The notes under the pieces: model-generated | The model's database searches: none | What the model was told of the DNA's origin: nothing | What the model saw: the letters and a program-made list of their open reading frames with translations, nothing else | Made by a program: the position numbers and the translations under genes | DNA from: Elusimicrobiota bacterium | Lineage (GTDB): Bacteria; Elusimicrobiota; Elusimicrobia; UBA1565 | NCBI GenBank assembly: GCA_041660925.1 | Contig: JBAZVI010000007.1 | Coordinates: 124,001 to 188,000 of the forward strand | DNA length: 64,000 nucleotides | Reading direction: 5' to 3' | Shown here: in pieces, positions 1-7,783 of the stretch | Numbering within the stretch: position 1 is the stretch's first letter | Layout: every line of letters starts with the position of its first letter

Positions 1-716
1 TCCCCCGCCACGGCCGCGGCCACACGATCCTTCCCTCCGAGATCAACGGCCGGGCGAACATCTGGGCGCTCAAGTCGCTCGGCGTCGAGACCGTCGTCGC
101 CTTCGGCGCGGTGGGCTCCCTGCGCGAGGAGCTCGCGCCCGGACACTTCGTCGTCCCCGACCAGATCGTCGACAAGACGACCCTGCGCCGCTCGACCTTC
201 TTCGGGCACGGCGTCGTCGGCCACGTGGCCTTCGCCGACCCCTTCTGCGGCGGGGTCGCGAAGGTCCTGAGCGCCGCCGCGAAGGCCCTGGACATCCCCG
301 TCCACCCGAAGGGGACGCTCGCCTGCATGGAGGGCCCGGCCTTCTCCACGCGCGCCGAGTCCGAGGTCAACCGCAAGCTCGGCTGCGACCTCATCGGGAT
401 GACGGTCGTCCCCGAGGCGAAGCTCGCCCGCGAGGCCGAGCTCTGCTATGCCCTCGTCGCCATGGTCACCGACTACGACTGCTGGAAGGCCGGCGAAGAG
501 GTCGGCGTCGAGAAGGTCATGGCGGTCATGAAGGCCAACTCGGAGAACGCCCAGCGCCTGCTCTCGCGCGCCCTGCCGGAGCTCGCGAAGCTCCCCTCGG
601 GCGCCTGCGCCTGCAGCCGCGCGCTGGAGCACGCGATCATGACGGACCCCGCGGCGATGCCGAAGGAGACCGCGGAACAGCTCGCCCTCATCATCGGGAA
701 GCGCATCCGGAGGTAG
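1..716 (+). CDS. mtnP: S-methyl-5'-thioadenosine / purine nucleoside phosphorylase, 5'-truncated
   Basis: The gene enters from the left window edge, reading in frame from base 3, so its N-terminus is missing. The visible part begins with RHGRGHTILPSEI and continues RANIWALKSLGVE, the phosphate/nucleoside-binding stretch typical of the MTAP branch of the PNP/UDP phosphorylase family. Later MEGPAFSTRAESE and a GMTVVPEAKLAREAEL stretch match the substrate-binding part of MTAP. Family knowledge: phosphorolysis of methylthioadenosine (or purine nucleosides) to base plus sugar-1-phosphate, cytoplasmic, feeding methionine and purine salvage. Three bases separate it from cytidine deaminase, which suggests a nucleoside-salvage operon. 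MTA versus inosine specificity cannot be decided here. Confidence 0.9.
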   Translation, partial: PRHGRGHTILPSEINGRANIWALKSLGVETVVAFGAVGSLREELAPGHFVVPDQIVDKTTLRRSTFFGHGVVGHVAFADPFCGGVAKVLSAAAKALDIPVHPKGTLACMEGPAFSTRAESEVNRKLGCDLIGMTVVPEAKLAREAELCYALVAMVTDYDCWKAGEEVGVEKVMAVMKANSENAQRLLSRALPELAKLPSGACACSRALEHAIMTDPAAMPKETAEQLALIIGKRIRR

Positions 717-719
717 ACC

Positions 720-1226
720 ATGGCCAAACCCCTCACGAAGGTGTACCGGCGGCTCGTCGAGGCCGCCAAGCTCGCGCGCAAGCGGGCCTACGCCCCGTAC
801 TCGCACTACCCGGTCGGGGCCGCGGTGCTCACCGAGTCGGGCCGCATCTTCTGCGGCGCGAACGTCGAGAACGCGTCCTACGGCCTGAGCATCTGCGCCG
901 AGCGCGTCGCCATCTTCAACGCCGTCGTGCGCGGCGAGAAGGTGCTCAAGGCCGTCTGCGTGGCCGGCCGCTCGGCCCGCCCCTGCGGCGCCTGCCGCCA
1001 GGTCATGGTCGAGTTCAGCGGCAAGGAGACCGACCTCCTGCTCGTGGACCTCGACCCCAACCAGGGCCGGGACTCCGTGAAGAAGACCCGCGTCTTCGCG
1101 ATGCTGCCCGGGGCCTTCGACCCGCTCGACTCCGGCCTGCTGCCCCAGCACCCCCAGAACCTGCTGCGCCACCGCAAGACCGCCGCGAAGAAGCGCCGCC
1201 GCCCGACGCAACGCAAGGAGGCTTGA
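720..1226 (+). CDS. cdd: cytidine deaminase
   Basis: A 168-residue protein with both zinc motifs of the cytidine deaminase family: CAERVA (the Cys-Ala-Glu ligand/proton shuttle) and PCGACRQ (two Cys ligands). The NVENASYGL substrate-binding segment comes before them. It deaminates (deoxy)cytidine to (deoxy)uridine in the cytoplasm. The protein is somewhat longer than the usual 130-residue core because of a basic Arg/Lys-rich C-terminal tail (about residues 145-168). The ATG lies 3 bp after the phosphorylase stop, and the end carries an AAGGAGG sequence that serves as ribosome binding site for the next gene. Confidence 0.93.
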   Translation: MAKPLTKVYRRLVEAAKLARKRAYAPYSHYPVGAAVLTESGRIFCGANVENASYGLSICAERVAIFNAVVRGEKVLKAVCVAGRSARPCGACRQVMVEFSGKETDLLLVDLDPNQGRDSVKKTRVFAMLPGAFDPLDSGLLPQHPQNLLRHRKTAAKKRRRPTQRKEA

Positions 1227-1227
1227 G

Positions 1228-1599
1228 ATGAAACTGCTCGAAGACGTACTGCGCTGGGCGCGGGGCACCGACCTCGCCGAGGTGGAGTTCCGCCGCGACG
1301 GCGACGGTCTCGGCTTCCGCCTCGAAGGCGCGGCCCTCAACCCGCCGCCGCTGCCCTCCTGCTCGCTCGTCCCCGTGCGCTCGCCGGGCGTCGGTCTCTA
1401 TCGCGCCGGCGCGCTCGGGAAGGCCGGCGCCGTGCTGGAAGGCCGCGCGGTCGCCGAAGGCGAGAGTCTCGGCCAGGTCGAGGCGCTCGGCAAGGCCGAA
1501 CCCGTGAAGGCCCCCTGCGCCGGAAAGCTCGTCTCCCCGCAGGTCGAGGACGGAAAGCCCGTCCAGTACGGCCAGGCGCTCTTCTTCATCGAGCCCTAG
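1228..1599 (+). CDS. biotinyl/lipoyl-like carrier protein without the canonical biotin lysine motif
   Basis: A 123-residue protein. Its C-terminal half (about residues 48-123) has the layout of acetyl-CoA carboxylase biotin carboxyl carrier protein: a VRSPGVG strand, GxxLGQVEA before the hairpin, then APCAGKLVSPQVEDGKPVQYGQALFFIEP. Where BCCP has E-A-M-K-M, this protein has E-A-L-G-K (residues 85-89), so the biotin-acceptor position is Gly and a Lys follows one residue later. It lies two genes upstream of accC, supporting a carboxylase link, but biotinylation is doubtful. The ATG is one base after the cdd stop, preceded by AAGGAGG. It could be a degenerate paralogue with the real BCCP elsewhere. 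Confidence 0.7.
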   Translation: MKLLEDVLRWARGTDLAEVEFRRDGDGLGFRLEGAALNPPPLPSCSLVPVRSPGVGLYRAGALGKAGAVLEGRAVAEGESLGQVEALGKAEPVKAPCAGKLVSPQVEDGKPVQYGQALFFIEP

Positions 1600-1622
1600 G
1601 GAGACAGCGCCGAGAACCGTCC

Positions 1623-3869
1623 ATGCCCTCCGAACTGAAGTGTTCGAAGTGCTCCAAGCCCGCCGAGCCGGGCGCGCCCAAGTGCGCGTCCTGCGGCGCG
1701 CGCGTCGTGCGCGTCTGCGGCGGCTGCGGAGGGCAGAACTCCCCGGCCAAGATCTTCTGCGACAGCTGCGGCAAGCCGCTCGGCGCCGACGCCGGGCCGG
1801 CCCGCCCCTCCGCCGCGCACGGCCCGGTGCAGGAGCTCTCCGTCGAGCGCTTCGAGAAGGTGCAGTCCCCGGCGCCGGAACACCGGGGCGTTCCCGAGGC
1901 CGAGCCGCCGAAGCCGGCCCCCGAGGTGAAGGCCCCGGCGCCGGTGGAGCTCCCGAAGATCGAGCTCCCCGCCGAGGCGCCGAAGGAAGCCCCCAAGGCC
2001 GAACCCCCTGCGCCGGCCGAGAAGAATGCGGAACCCCGGACCCCGGGCGGCGTCAGCGGCGCGCTCCCGCGCGTCGACGGCATGTCGCTGCGGGGCTCCG
2101 CCGAGGACGCGGAGGCGGAGCGCAAGGCGCGCGACGAGGAGCGCCGGCGCCGCATCGCCGAGTTCGAGATGCCCAAGACCGGCATCATGCGCATCTCCGA
2201 CCTGCACAAGGCCGAGCCTCCCAAGGAGCCGCCGAAGGCCGAGCCCCCGAAGGAGGAGCCGCCCAGGCCCAAGTCCCTGCGCGAGGCGCTCACCAAGCCC
2301 CCCGCTCCCGAGAAGCCCCGAGAGGAGCCGAAGGCTCCCGAGCGCCCGAAAGAGAACGCGAAGCCCCCTGAGAAGCCGAAGACCGAGCCCCCTCACGCCC
2401 GGCACACCCCCTCTCCCAAAGGCCGTACGCCCTCCCCTTTCGGCAAGAACCGCACTCCGGCGCCACGGCCCATCGACAAGAAGCACACCCCCGCGCCGGA
2501 GAAGCCCAAGGAGACGCCGAAGGCCCCGCCGCCCGAGCCCAAGGTCTACAAGGACCCCGCCGACCGCTTCCGCCGGCCCGAGGAGCGCGAGCGGGAGCAC
2601 GCCGCGCCCAAATCCCCGCCGCCGGCGCCCGCGAAAGCGGCTGCGAAGCCGGCGCCGAAACCCGCGCCCCAGCCCGCGTCCCGGCCCGCGCCGGCGCACT
2701 CGAAGACCTCGGTCACCGCGAAGCCCTCGCCGTTCTCGACGGTGGCCGGCCTCGTCCTCCTCGTCGCCGGCCTGCTCGTCTACGGCGGCTACTGGTGGCG
2801 CTTCAAGCACAACCCGGCCAACCGGCTCTCGCGGGTCGCGACGCGCTTCGTGACGACGCTCGTCGCCGGCAACCCCGACGCCGCCTACGAGCTGCTCAGC
2901 CCGAAGAGCCGCGCCGAGATCACGCTCGACGAGTTCAAGCGCAGCGTCCCGCCCGCGGGCGGCGCGCTGGGCCCGGCGCAGATCGAGGTCATGGAAGAGG
3001 ACTGGGCGCTCGTGCGCTACGACTCCGCCATGCCCGGCGCCGTCGCCTCGACCGAGCGCATCTCCTTCGTCCGCGAGGACGGCAACTGGGTCCGCGCCTT
3101 CGAGTGGCCGCTGCTCCTGCGCGCCGACGCGATGCTCGCCGCCGGCGACGCGATCGGGGCCGGGACGCTCGCGTCCAAGGCGGCCGCCATCGACCCCCGC
3201 GACCCGCTCCCCAAGGCCTACCTCTGCGAGAGCGCCTACGCGCGCAGCGCGATGCCCGAGGCCTACGAGGCCTGCCGCGCGGCCGTCGACCTCGCGAAGC
3301 GCTATCCCTCCGCCCTCGATGAGCGCGACCTCTTCCGCCTCCACGAGCTCACCGCCGACCTCCTGCGCAACTTCCTCGGCAAGCCCGCGGAGGCCGTGCG
3401 CGAGTACGGCATCCTCCTCGCCCTGCCCAGGCTCGAGCCGGCCGAGCGCTGCGGCATCCTCCTCGCGCGCGCCGACGTGCGCGCCGAGCAGAACGAGGCG
3501 AAGGCCGCGCTCGCCGACTACCAGGAGGCCGCCGGCGCCTGCCCGGCCGGCGACGAGGCCGCCTACGCGAAGGGCGCCGTCGCCCTCTTCTCCGGCGCCG
3601 CGGGCGACGACGCCGTCGCCATGGTCCAGCGCAGCCGGACCTCCGACGACGAATCCACGATCCTCGAGTGGCGCGCGAAGACCGCCGCCGACATCAAGCG
3701 GCATTTCGGCTCGAAGAGCACGCTCAAGGCCGTCGCCGACGCCTGGACCTCGGAATGGCTGGGCGGCTCGCTCTACCGCGTCTCGCTGCGCAGCGCGCAG
3801 ATGCAGATCCTCGACGCCAAAGTCGACCTTTGGAACCAGACCCTCAAGGTGGAACTCCATGTTCAGTAA
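1623..3869 (+). CDS. double zinc-ribbon, Pro/Glu/Lys-rich, single-TM protein with TPR-like C-terminus
   Basis: 748 residues. The N-terminus carries zinc-ribbon CxxC knuckles (CSKCSK, CASCG, CGGCGG, CDSCGK; residues about 7-55), typical of double-zinc-ribbon domains. A long low-complexity linker rich in Pro, Glu and Lys (about residues 60-365) follows, then one transmembrane helix (VAGLVLLVAGLLVYGGYWW, about residues 375-393). Beyond it lie an NTF2/DUF4878-like segment (SRVATRFVTTLVAGNPDAAYELLS) and helical TPR-like repeats. Topology is probably cytoplasmic zinc ribbon and exported C-terminus. The stop overlaps the accC start by 11 bp, so the two are co-transcribed. Function is unknown. Confidence 0.75.
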   Translation: MPSELKCSKCSKPAEPGAPKCASCGARVVRVCGGCGGQNSPAKIFCDSCGKPLGADAGPARPSAAHGPVQELSVERFEKVQSPAPEHRGVPEAEPPKPAPEVKAPAPVELPKIELPAEAPKEAPKAEPPAPAEKNAEPRTPGGVSGALPRVDGMSLRGSAEDAEAERKARDEERRRRIAEFEMPKTGIMRISDLHKAEPPKEPPKAEPPKEEPPRPKSLREALTKPPAPEKPREEPKAPERPKENAKPPEKPKTEPPHARHTPSPKGRTPSPFGKNRTPAPRPIDKKHTPAPEKPKETPKAPPPEPKVYKDPADRFRRPEEREREHAAPKSPPPAPAKAAAKPAPKPAPQPASRPAPAHSKTSVTAKPSPFSTVAGLVLLVAGLLVYGGYWWRFKHNPANRLSRVATRFVTTLVAGNPDAAYELLSPKSRAEITLDEFKRSVPPAGGALGPAQIEVMEEDWALVRYDSAMPGAVASTERISFVREDGNWVRAFEWPLLLRADAMLAAGDAIGAGTLASKAAAIDPRDPLPKAYLCESAYARSAMPEAYEACRAAVDLAKRYPSALDERDLFRLHELTADLLRNFLGKPAEAVREYGILLALPRLEPAERCGILLARADVRAEQNEAKAALADYQEAAGACPAGDEAAYAKGAVALFSGAAGDDAVAMVQRSRTSDDESTILEWRAKTAADIKRHFGSKSTLKAVADAWTSEWLGGSLYRVSLRSAQMQILDAKVDLWNQTLKVELHVQ

Positions 3870-5199
3870 AGTCCTCGTAGCCAACCGCGGCGAGATCGCC
3901 GTGCGCGTCTTCCGCGCCTGCAAGGAGCTCGGCCTGCGCACCGTGGCCGTCTACTCCGAAGCCGACCGCGAATCGCGCCACATCGCGCTCGCCGACGAGG
4001 CCGTCTGCATCGGCCCCGGCCCCTCGCGCGAGAGCTACCTGCGCGTCGACCGCATCCTCGCCGCCGCCGAGCAGACCGGAGCGCAGGCCGTGCACCCGGG
4101 CTACGGCTTCCTCTCCGAGAACGCCGCCTTCGCCAAGGCCTGCCGCGACCGGGGCCTGACCTTCATCGGTCCGCCGCCGGAGTCCATCCACGCTCTGGGC
4201 AACAAGATCGAGGCCAAGCGCCTCGCCGAGAAGGCCGGCGTGCCCGTCGTCCCCGGCGCCTTCGGAGGCCTCAAGGAGCTCTCCGCGGCGGCCGCGCGCG
4301 TCGGCTTCCCCGTCATGGTGAAGGCCGCGGCGGGCGGCGGCGGCAAGGGGCTGCGCTTCGTGCGCGAGCCCGGCGCCCTCGAGACCGAGATCGAGAAGGC
4401 CGGCAGCGAGGCCAAGGCCAACTTCGGCGACGGCACCCTCTACCTCGAGAAGTTCGTCGAGAAGCCGCGCCACGTCGAGATCCAGCTCTGCGCCGACGTG
4501 CACGGCGGCGCCGTCGCCTGCGTCGAGCGCGACTGCACGGTCCAGCGCCGGCACCAGAAGCTCATCGAGGAGTCTCCCTCCCCGGCGGTCTCCCCGGAGA
4601 CCCGCCGCAAGATGCAGGAGGCCGCCATCCGCCTGGCCAAGGCCTGCGGCTACTCGAACGTGGGCACCGTCGAGTTCCTCCTCGGCGCCGACGGACACTT
4701 CTACTTCATGGAGGTGAACACGCGCCTCCAGGTCGAGCACCCGGTCACCGAGACCGTGGTCGGCATCGACCTCGTCGTCGAGCAGATCCGCCTCGCCGCC
4801 GGCGAGAAGCTCTCCTTCGACCAGGCGCGCGCCTCCGAGATCCGCTGCCACGCGATCGAGCACCGCATCAACGCCGAGGACTCCACCCGCGGCTTCGCGC
4901 CCTGCCCGGGCCTCATCTCGAACTGGACCGTCCCCGGAGGGCCGGGCGTGCGCGTCGAGTCGCACATCTACGCGGGCTACACGGTGCCGAGCTACTACGA
5001 TTCGCTCATCGCCAAGCTCATCACCTCGGCGCCCGACCGGAAGTCCGCCCTCGCGCGCTCCGTGCGGGCGCTCTCCGAGTTCGAGGTCGGGGGCATCCAC
5101 ACGACGATCCCCTTCCACCTGCGCGTGCTCGCGGACAAGCGCTTCCAGAGCGGCGTCTTCGACACGAGCTTCGCGGACATCCTGCTTGGGAGCAAGTAA
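3859..5199 (+). CDS. accC: acetyl-CoA carboxylase, biotin carboxylase subunit
   Basis: 446 residues, the normal length for AccC. It opens with MFSKVLVANRGEIAVRVFRA, the signature biotin carboxylase start, followed by the ATP-grasp core: the glycine-rich VMVKAAAGGGGKGLR loop, the VERDCTVQRRHQKLIEE segment and FLEVNTRLQVEHPVTE-like catalytic residues (here FMEVNTRLQVEHPVTE). It carboxylates biotin on a carrier protein using ATP and bicarbonate, the first half-reaction of acyl-CoA carboxylases. The ATG at 3859 was chosen because homology starts exactly there; the same frame is open further upstream but codes for nothing recognisable. No carboxyltransferase gene is in the window, so the acceptor substrate is not fixed. 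Confidence 0.95.
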   Translation: MFSKVLVANRGEIAVRVFRACKELGLRTVAVYSEADRESRHIALADEAVCIGPGPSRESYLRVDRILAAAEQTGAQAVHPGYGFLSENAAFAKACRDRGLTFIGPPPESIHALGNKIEAKRLAEKAGVPVVPGAFGGLKELSAAAARVGFPVMVKAAAGGGGKGLRFVREPGALETEIEKAGSEAKANFGDGTLYLEKFVEKPRHVEIQLCADVHGGAVACVERDCTVQRRHQKLIEESPSPAVSPETRRKMQEAAIRLAKACGYSNVGTVEFLLGADGHFYFMEVNTRLQVEHPVTETVVGIDLVVEQIRLAAGEKLSFDQARASEIRCHAIEHRINAEDSTRGFAPCPGLISNWTVPGGPGVRVESHIYAGYTVPSYYDSLIAKLITSAPDRKSALARSVRALSEFEVGGIHTTIPFHLRVLADKRFQSGVFDTSFADILLGSK

Positions 5200-5462
5200 C
5201 GGAATCTATGGGGGCCTTGGCGGGGCGTAATCTGGGTCGAATGCAAGGCGCGAGGAGCGAGGATAGTTCGAACTATCTGAGCGACGAGCAACGCCGCAGA
5301 CGACCCGGAGAAGGCCCCGCCCTGAAAGGGAAGCCCCGATACCGGCCGATTCCTTCGTCGCTCCTCGGTTACAGTGCACAGAGGCACTGCGCCCTCGTCG
5401 CTTCTCGGACTCAGCTCGGTCTCGGGGCTTCCAAGGCCCCCATAGATTCCGTTACTTGCTCC
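5189..5462. repeat. fold-back element with perfect 32-bp terminal inverted repeats (MITE-like)
   Basis: Bases 5189-5220 are the exact reverse complement of 5431-5462. The left arm overlaps the last codons and stop of accC; the right arm ends just before the gmhA ribosome binding site. The interior holds further palindromes: GATAGTTCGAACTATC near 5262 and CAGTGC/GCACTG around 5374-5391. No open reading frame of substance lies inside. The structure looks like a non-autonomous mobile repeat or a very large RNA hairpin separating two operons. Confidence 0.8.
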
Positions 5463-5475
5463 AGGGAGGGCCACC

Positions 5476-6084
5476 ATGTCGGAACGAACGGTAAGACTCG
5501 CTGAGCGCGCCGCCCGCCTCTACCTCGCCGAGAGCGCGAAGGCCGTCGAGGGCACCGCGAAGCAGGCGCACCTCATCGGGGGGATGGCCGAAGCCCTCAT
5601 CGACTCCTTCCGCCGAGGCCACAAGCTCCTGAGCTTCGGCAACGGCGGCTCGGCCTGCGACGCCCAGAACTTCGCCGACGAGCTCGTCGGGCGCTTCGAG
5701 CGCAACCGCCCGCCGCTCCCCGCGCTCGCGCTGACGACCAACACCTCGGACCTCACCGCCATCTCCAACGACTTCGGCTTCGAGCACGTCTTCGAACGCC
5801 AGGTCGAAGCCCACGGCCGGCGCGGCGACGTGGCCGTCGCCATCTCCACGAGCGGCAACTCCATGAACGTCCTGCTCGGGGCGAAGAAGGCCCGCGAGCT
5901 CGGCATGACCGTGCTCGGCTTCAGCGGCCGCAGCGGCGGGCGTCTGAAGCCCCTCTGCGACTACTGCCTCTGCGTGCCCTCGGAGAAGACCGCGCACATC
6001 CAGGACGCGCACATCGCCGTCATCCAGGCCCTCTGCGGCGTCATCGAGGACGCCCTCTTCGCCCATGCCCCGAAAGCCCATTGA
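5476..6084 (+). CDS. gmhA: D-sedoheptulose 7-phosphate isomerase (SIS domain)
   Basis: 202 residues, matching GmhA length. SIS-domain signatures are clear: LLSFGNGGSACDAQNFADELVGRF, the NTSDLTAISNDFGFEHVF stretch and AISTSGNSMNVL. It converts sedoheptulose 7-phosphate to D-glycero-D-manno-heptose 7-phosphate, the first step of ADP-heptose synthesis for LPS inner core. The ATG at 5476 has GGGAGG a few bases upstream. Its end overlaps the next heptose gene by 20 bp, and the two form a pathway pair. DiaA-like SIS proteins look similar, but the rfaE2 neighbour favours GmhA. Confidence 0.9.
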   Translation: MSERTVRLAERAARLYLAESAKAVEGTAKQAHLIGGMAEALIDSFRRGHKLLSFGNGGSACDAQNFADELVGRFERNRPPLPALALTTNTSDLTAISNDFGFEHVFERQVEAHGRRGDVAVAISTSGNSMNVLLGAKKARELGMTVLGFSGRSGGRLKPLCDYCLCVPSEKTAHIQDAHIAVIQALCGVIEDALFAHAPKAH

Positions 6085-6562
6085 GACCGCCGGGAAGGTC
6101 TGCTCGCTCAAGGACCTCCTCGCCCAGCGCGAGGCGTGGAAGAAGGAGCGCGCGAAGGTCGTCTTCACCAACGGCGTCTACGACCTCCTCCACGCGGGCC
6201 ACGTCGAGTACCTCGAGAAGGCCGCGGCGCTCGGGGACCGGCTCGTCGTCGGCGTGAACACCGACGCCTCGGCGCGGCGCCTGGACAAGGGCCCGGAGCG
6301 GCCGCTCAACGCGCTGGAAGACCGCGCGCGGCTCATCGCGGCACTGGCCTGCGTCAGTTGCGTCGTCGCTTTCGACGAGGATACGCCGGAACAGCTCGTG
6401 GCCGCACTTAAACCCGAAGTCCTGGTGAAAGGCGGCGACTACAAGCCCTCGCAAGTCGCGGGCCGCAAGCACGCCGGCCGCGTCGTCATCATCCCCCTCA
6501 AGCGCGGCTACTCCACGACGAATCTCGTCTCAAAGATTCGCCGCGCGAATCGGAAAGCCTAG
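6065..6562 (+). CDS. rfaE2: D-glycero-beta-D-manno-heptose 1-phosphate adenylyltransferase
   Basis: 165 residues, equal to the stand-alone C-terminal (HldE-C / RfaE domain II) type. It shows the cytidylyltransferase-fold motifs VFTNGVYDLLHAGHVEYLEKA (HxGH nucleotide-binding), VGVNTD, LVKGGDYK and RGYSTTNLV. It transfers AMP from ATP to heptose 1-phosphate in ADP-heptose synthesis. The start overlaps gmhA by 20 bp, giving translational coupling. The kinase half (HldE-N) is not fused and not in the window. Confidence 0.92.
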   Translation: MPRKPIETAGKVCSLKDLLAQREAWKKERAKVVFTNGVYDLLHAGHVEYLEKAAALGDRLVVGVNTDASARRLDKGPERPLNALEDRARLIAALACVSCVVAFDEDTPEQLVAALKPEVLVKGGDYKPSQVAGRKHAGRVVIIPLKRGYSTTNLVSKIRRANRKA

Positions 6563-6719
6563 ATAGCGCGTCGGGTCCTGCCGCCGATGGGGCCCATCGC
6601 CCTCTGCGCGCGCTGCCTCTACCCGTCCCGGCGCGCACACCCGGGCGATCCGACCCATCGTCGTCACCCGACGCGCATTCCTCCGCGGCCGTCTTCCTCC
6701 TCGCCAGTCCTCGATCTCT

Positions 6720-6749
6720 TATCCCTCTCCCGCTTGCGGGAGAGGGATA
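6720..6749. repeat. CCCTCTCCCGC palindromic repeat, copy a
   Basis: A near-perfect palindrome of about 14-bp arms (tatccctctcccgc / gcgggagagggata) followed by a GGTGAGGGG-type tail. Relatives occur at 19651, 22508, 31314, 31757 and 36013. Confidence 0.75.
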
Positions 6750-6981
6750 GGGTGAGGGGCCGGGGCGCCAGCGAAGGCCGGGGGAGAGGGCACTCCTTAC
6801 CGCGTTATCCTCTCGCAGCGGCCCTCTCCCCCGCTATCCCGCTACGTCGCCGCTGGGGGGTGTCGACGCCTGAAGATGGGAGAGGGAAGTCGGGCCCACT
6901 AGTGGTGTCCGCACCCCTGGATCAAGGTTGCGCCGCACCGTGGGCTCGAGGCCGAGGCGACGCCTCGGGGACCTAATGAAA

Positions 6982-7053
6982 TGGTCGCAGAATGCGACCA
7001 CCTCGGGCTATCCGAACCCTACCCCAACTTGAAGTCACAAACTGTGACTTCAA
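6982..7053. repeat. two tandem small hairpins
   Basis: TGGTCGCA-GAA-TGCGACCA at 6982-7000 and TTGAAGTCACA-AAC-TGTGACTTCAA at 7029-7053 are perfect stems with 3-nt loops. They lie just beyond the end of the minus-strand gene at 7073. Neither has a T-tract, so intrinsic termination is unlikely. Confidence 0.5.
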
Positions 7054-7072
7054 CGAGTTGAGGAAAGGTTCC

Positions 7073-7621
7073 CTACTTTTTCAGCTTGAAGGACTTCAGG
7101 AAGGCTTCCCAGCTGGGGCGGCTGGGGGCGGAGGGGTCGGGGACGCCTTCCTCGGCGTAGCTCAGCACGAAGAAGGCCTTCCCGGCGGGGACGATGCAGA
7201 ACTCCTCCATGACCATCCGCGGCGCCTTCTCGGAGCGCTGGTGCGGGTCGCCCGAGGGTTCGGGGTAGGCGTGCCGGTAGACGTAGGCGCGCGCGCCGGC
7301 GACCTTCACGACGGCGTCCTTCTGGGCCGGCCGCCCCATCGTCGTCGCCGCGGGGCTCCGGAGGAACGCCTGGGAGGTCTTAAAGCGCGTCCCCGGCCCG
7401 CCGAAGAGAGTCACGCGGATGCGGTCGCCGCCCTTCGTGAAGGTCACCGACGGGTCCTTCTCCCCTTCGGGGCCGACCTCCGCATCCCAGCCCTCCGGCG
7501 CCGTCAGCTGAGCGGCGGCGGCGATGGCGGGCGGGATCGGGTCGGCGGGCTTGGGCGGGGGCGCGTCCTGCGCGAGGACCGCGCAGGCGAGGAGGAGCGA
7601 AGGCAGCGAGAACGCGTTCAT
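7073..7621 (-). CDS. secreted protein of unknown function
   Basis: 182 residues starting MNAFSLPSLLLACAVLAQD, a short Sec-type signal peptide, then a Pro-rich spacer. The mature part contains WDAEVGPEGEKDPSVTFTKGGDRIRVTLFGG and ends SWEAFLKSFKLKK, the pattern of small exported proteins in which a final amphipathic segment follows a beta-rich domain. I recognise no catalytic motif. The gene stands alone on the minus strand; the neighbour upstream is separated by a repeat copy. Confidence 0.65.
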   Translation of the reverse strand: MNAFSLPSLLLACAVLAQDAPPPKPADPIPPAIAAAAQLTAPEGWDAEVGPEGEKDPSVTFTKGGDRIRVTLFGGPGTRFKTSQAFLRSPAATTMGRPAQKDAVVKVAGARAYVYRHAYPEPSGDPHQRSEKAPRMVMEEFCIVPAGKAFFVLSYAEEGVPDPSAPSRPSWEAFLKSFKLKK

Positions 7622-7675
7622 TCCAAGCCCAGTCTACATCATCCGAAACCGCTTTCAGCGGCTCCGAATGACCCT

Positions 7676-7772
7676 AAGTAGCCGCCGTGTACCTGCACGG
7701 TGGGTGGGTGGGTCGAGACGCCACTCGGAGGTATGCGCTCCGCGCATACCTCCGAGTTCCAGACCCCACGCC
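7676..7772. repeat. 97-bp hairpin-containing repeat, copy 1
   Basis: Closely related to 9078-9175. It runs from AAGTAGCCGCCGTGTACC to CCAGACCCCACGCC and has a 13-bp stem (cggaggtatgcgc / gcgcatacctccg) in its centre. The copies differ in the stem, but the differences are compensated on both sides. Confidence 0.75.
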
Positions 7773-7783
7773 TTAAACCAAGA

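Larger units (their letters stand above)
6563..7072. other. 510-bp intergenic region with palindromes, no gene seen
   Basis: Between rfaE2 (+) and a minus-strand gene. I see no credible coding sequence: the open frames here are short and run through repeats. It holds one copy of a pyrimidine-rich palindrome family (6720-6749), degenerate pieces of the same family up to about 6890, and two small hairpins at 6982-7000 and 7029-7053. Confidence 0.6.

Noticed and set aside
3319..3858. N-terminal extension of biotin carboxylase
   Set aside because: The frame is open but overlaps the zinc-ribbon protein gene and is Ser/Arg/Pro-rich; AccC homology starts at 3859.
1596..3941. 781-codon open frame on the minus strand opposite the zinc-ribbon protein
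   Set aside because: Arg/Leu/Gly-rich composition of an antisense shadow in high-GC DNA; the plus-strand frame has zinc knuckles, a TM helix and proper start and stop context.
6563..6976. Short plus-strand open frame after rfaE2 as a gene
   Set aside because: It runs through palindromic repeats, has biased low-complexity content and no ribosome binding site.
6982..7053. Remnant of an ORF6N/KilA-N toxin-like gene
   Set aside because: The hairpins translate as WSQNATTSG and LKSQTVTS, which recall a motif in ORF6N proteins, but only a few residues match and stops follow at once; too short to call a pseudogene.
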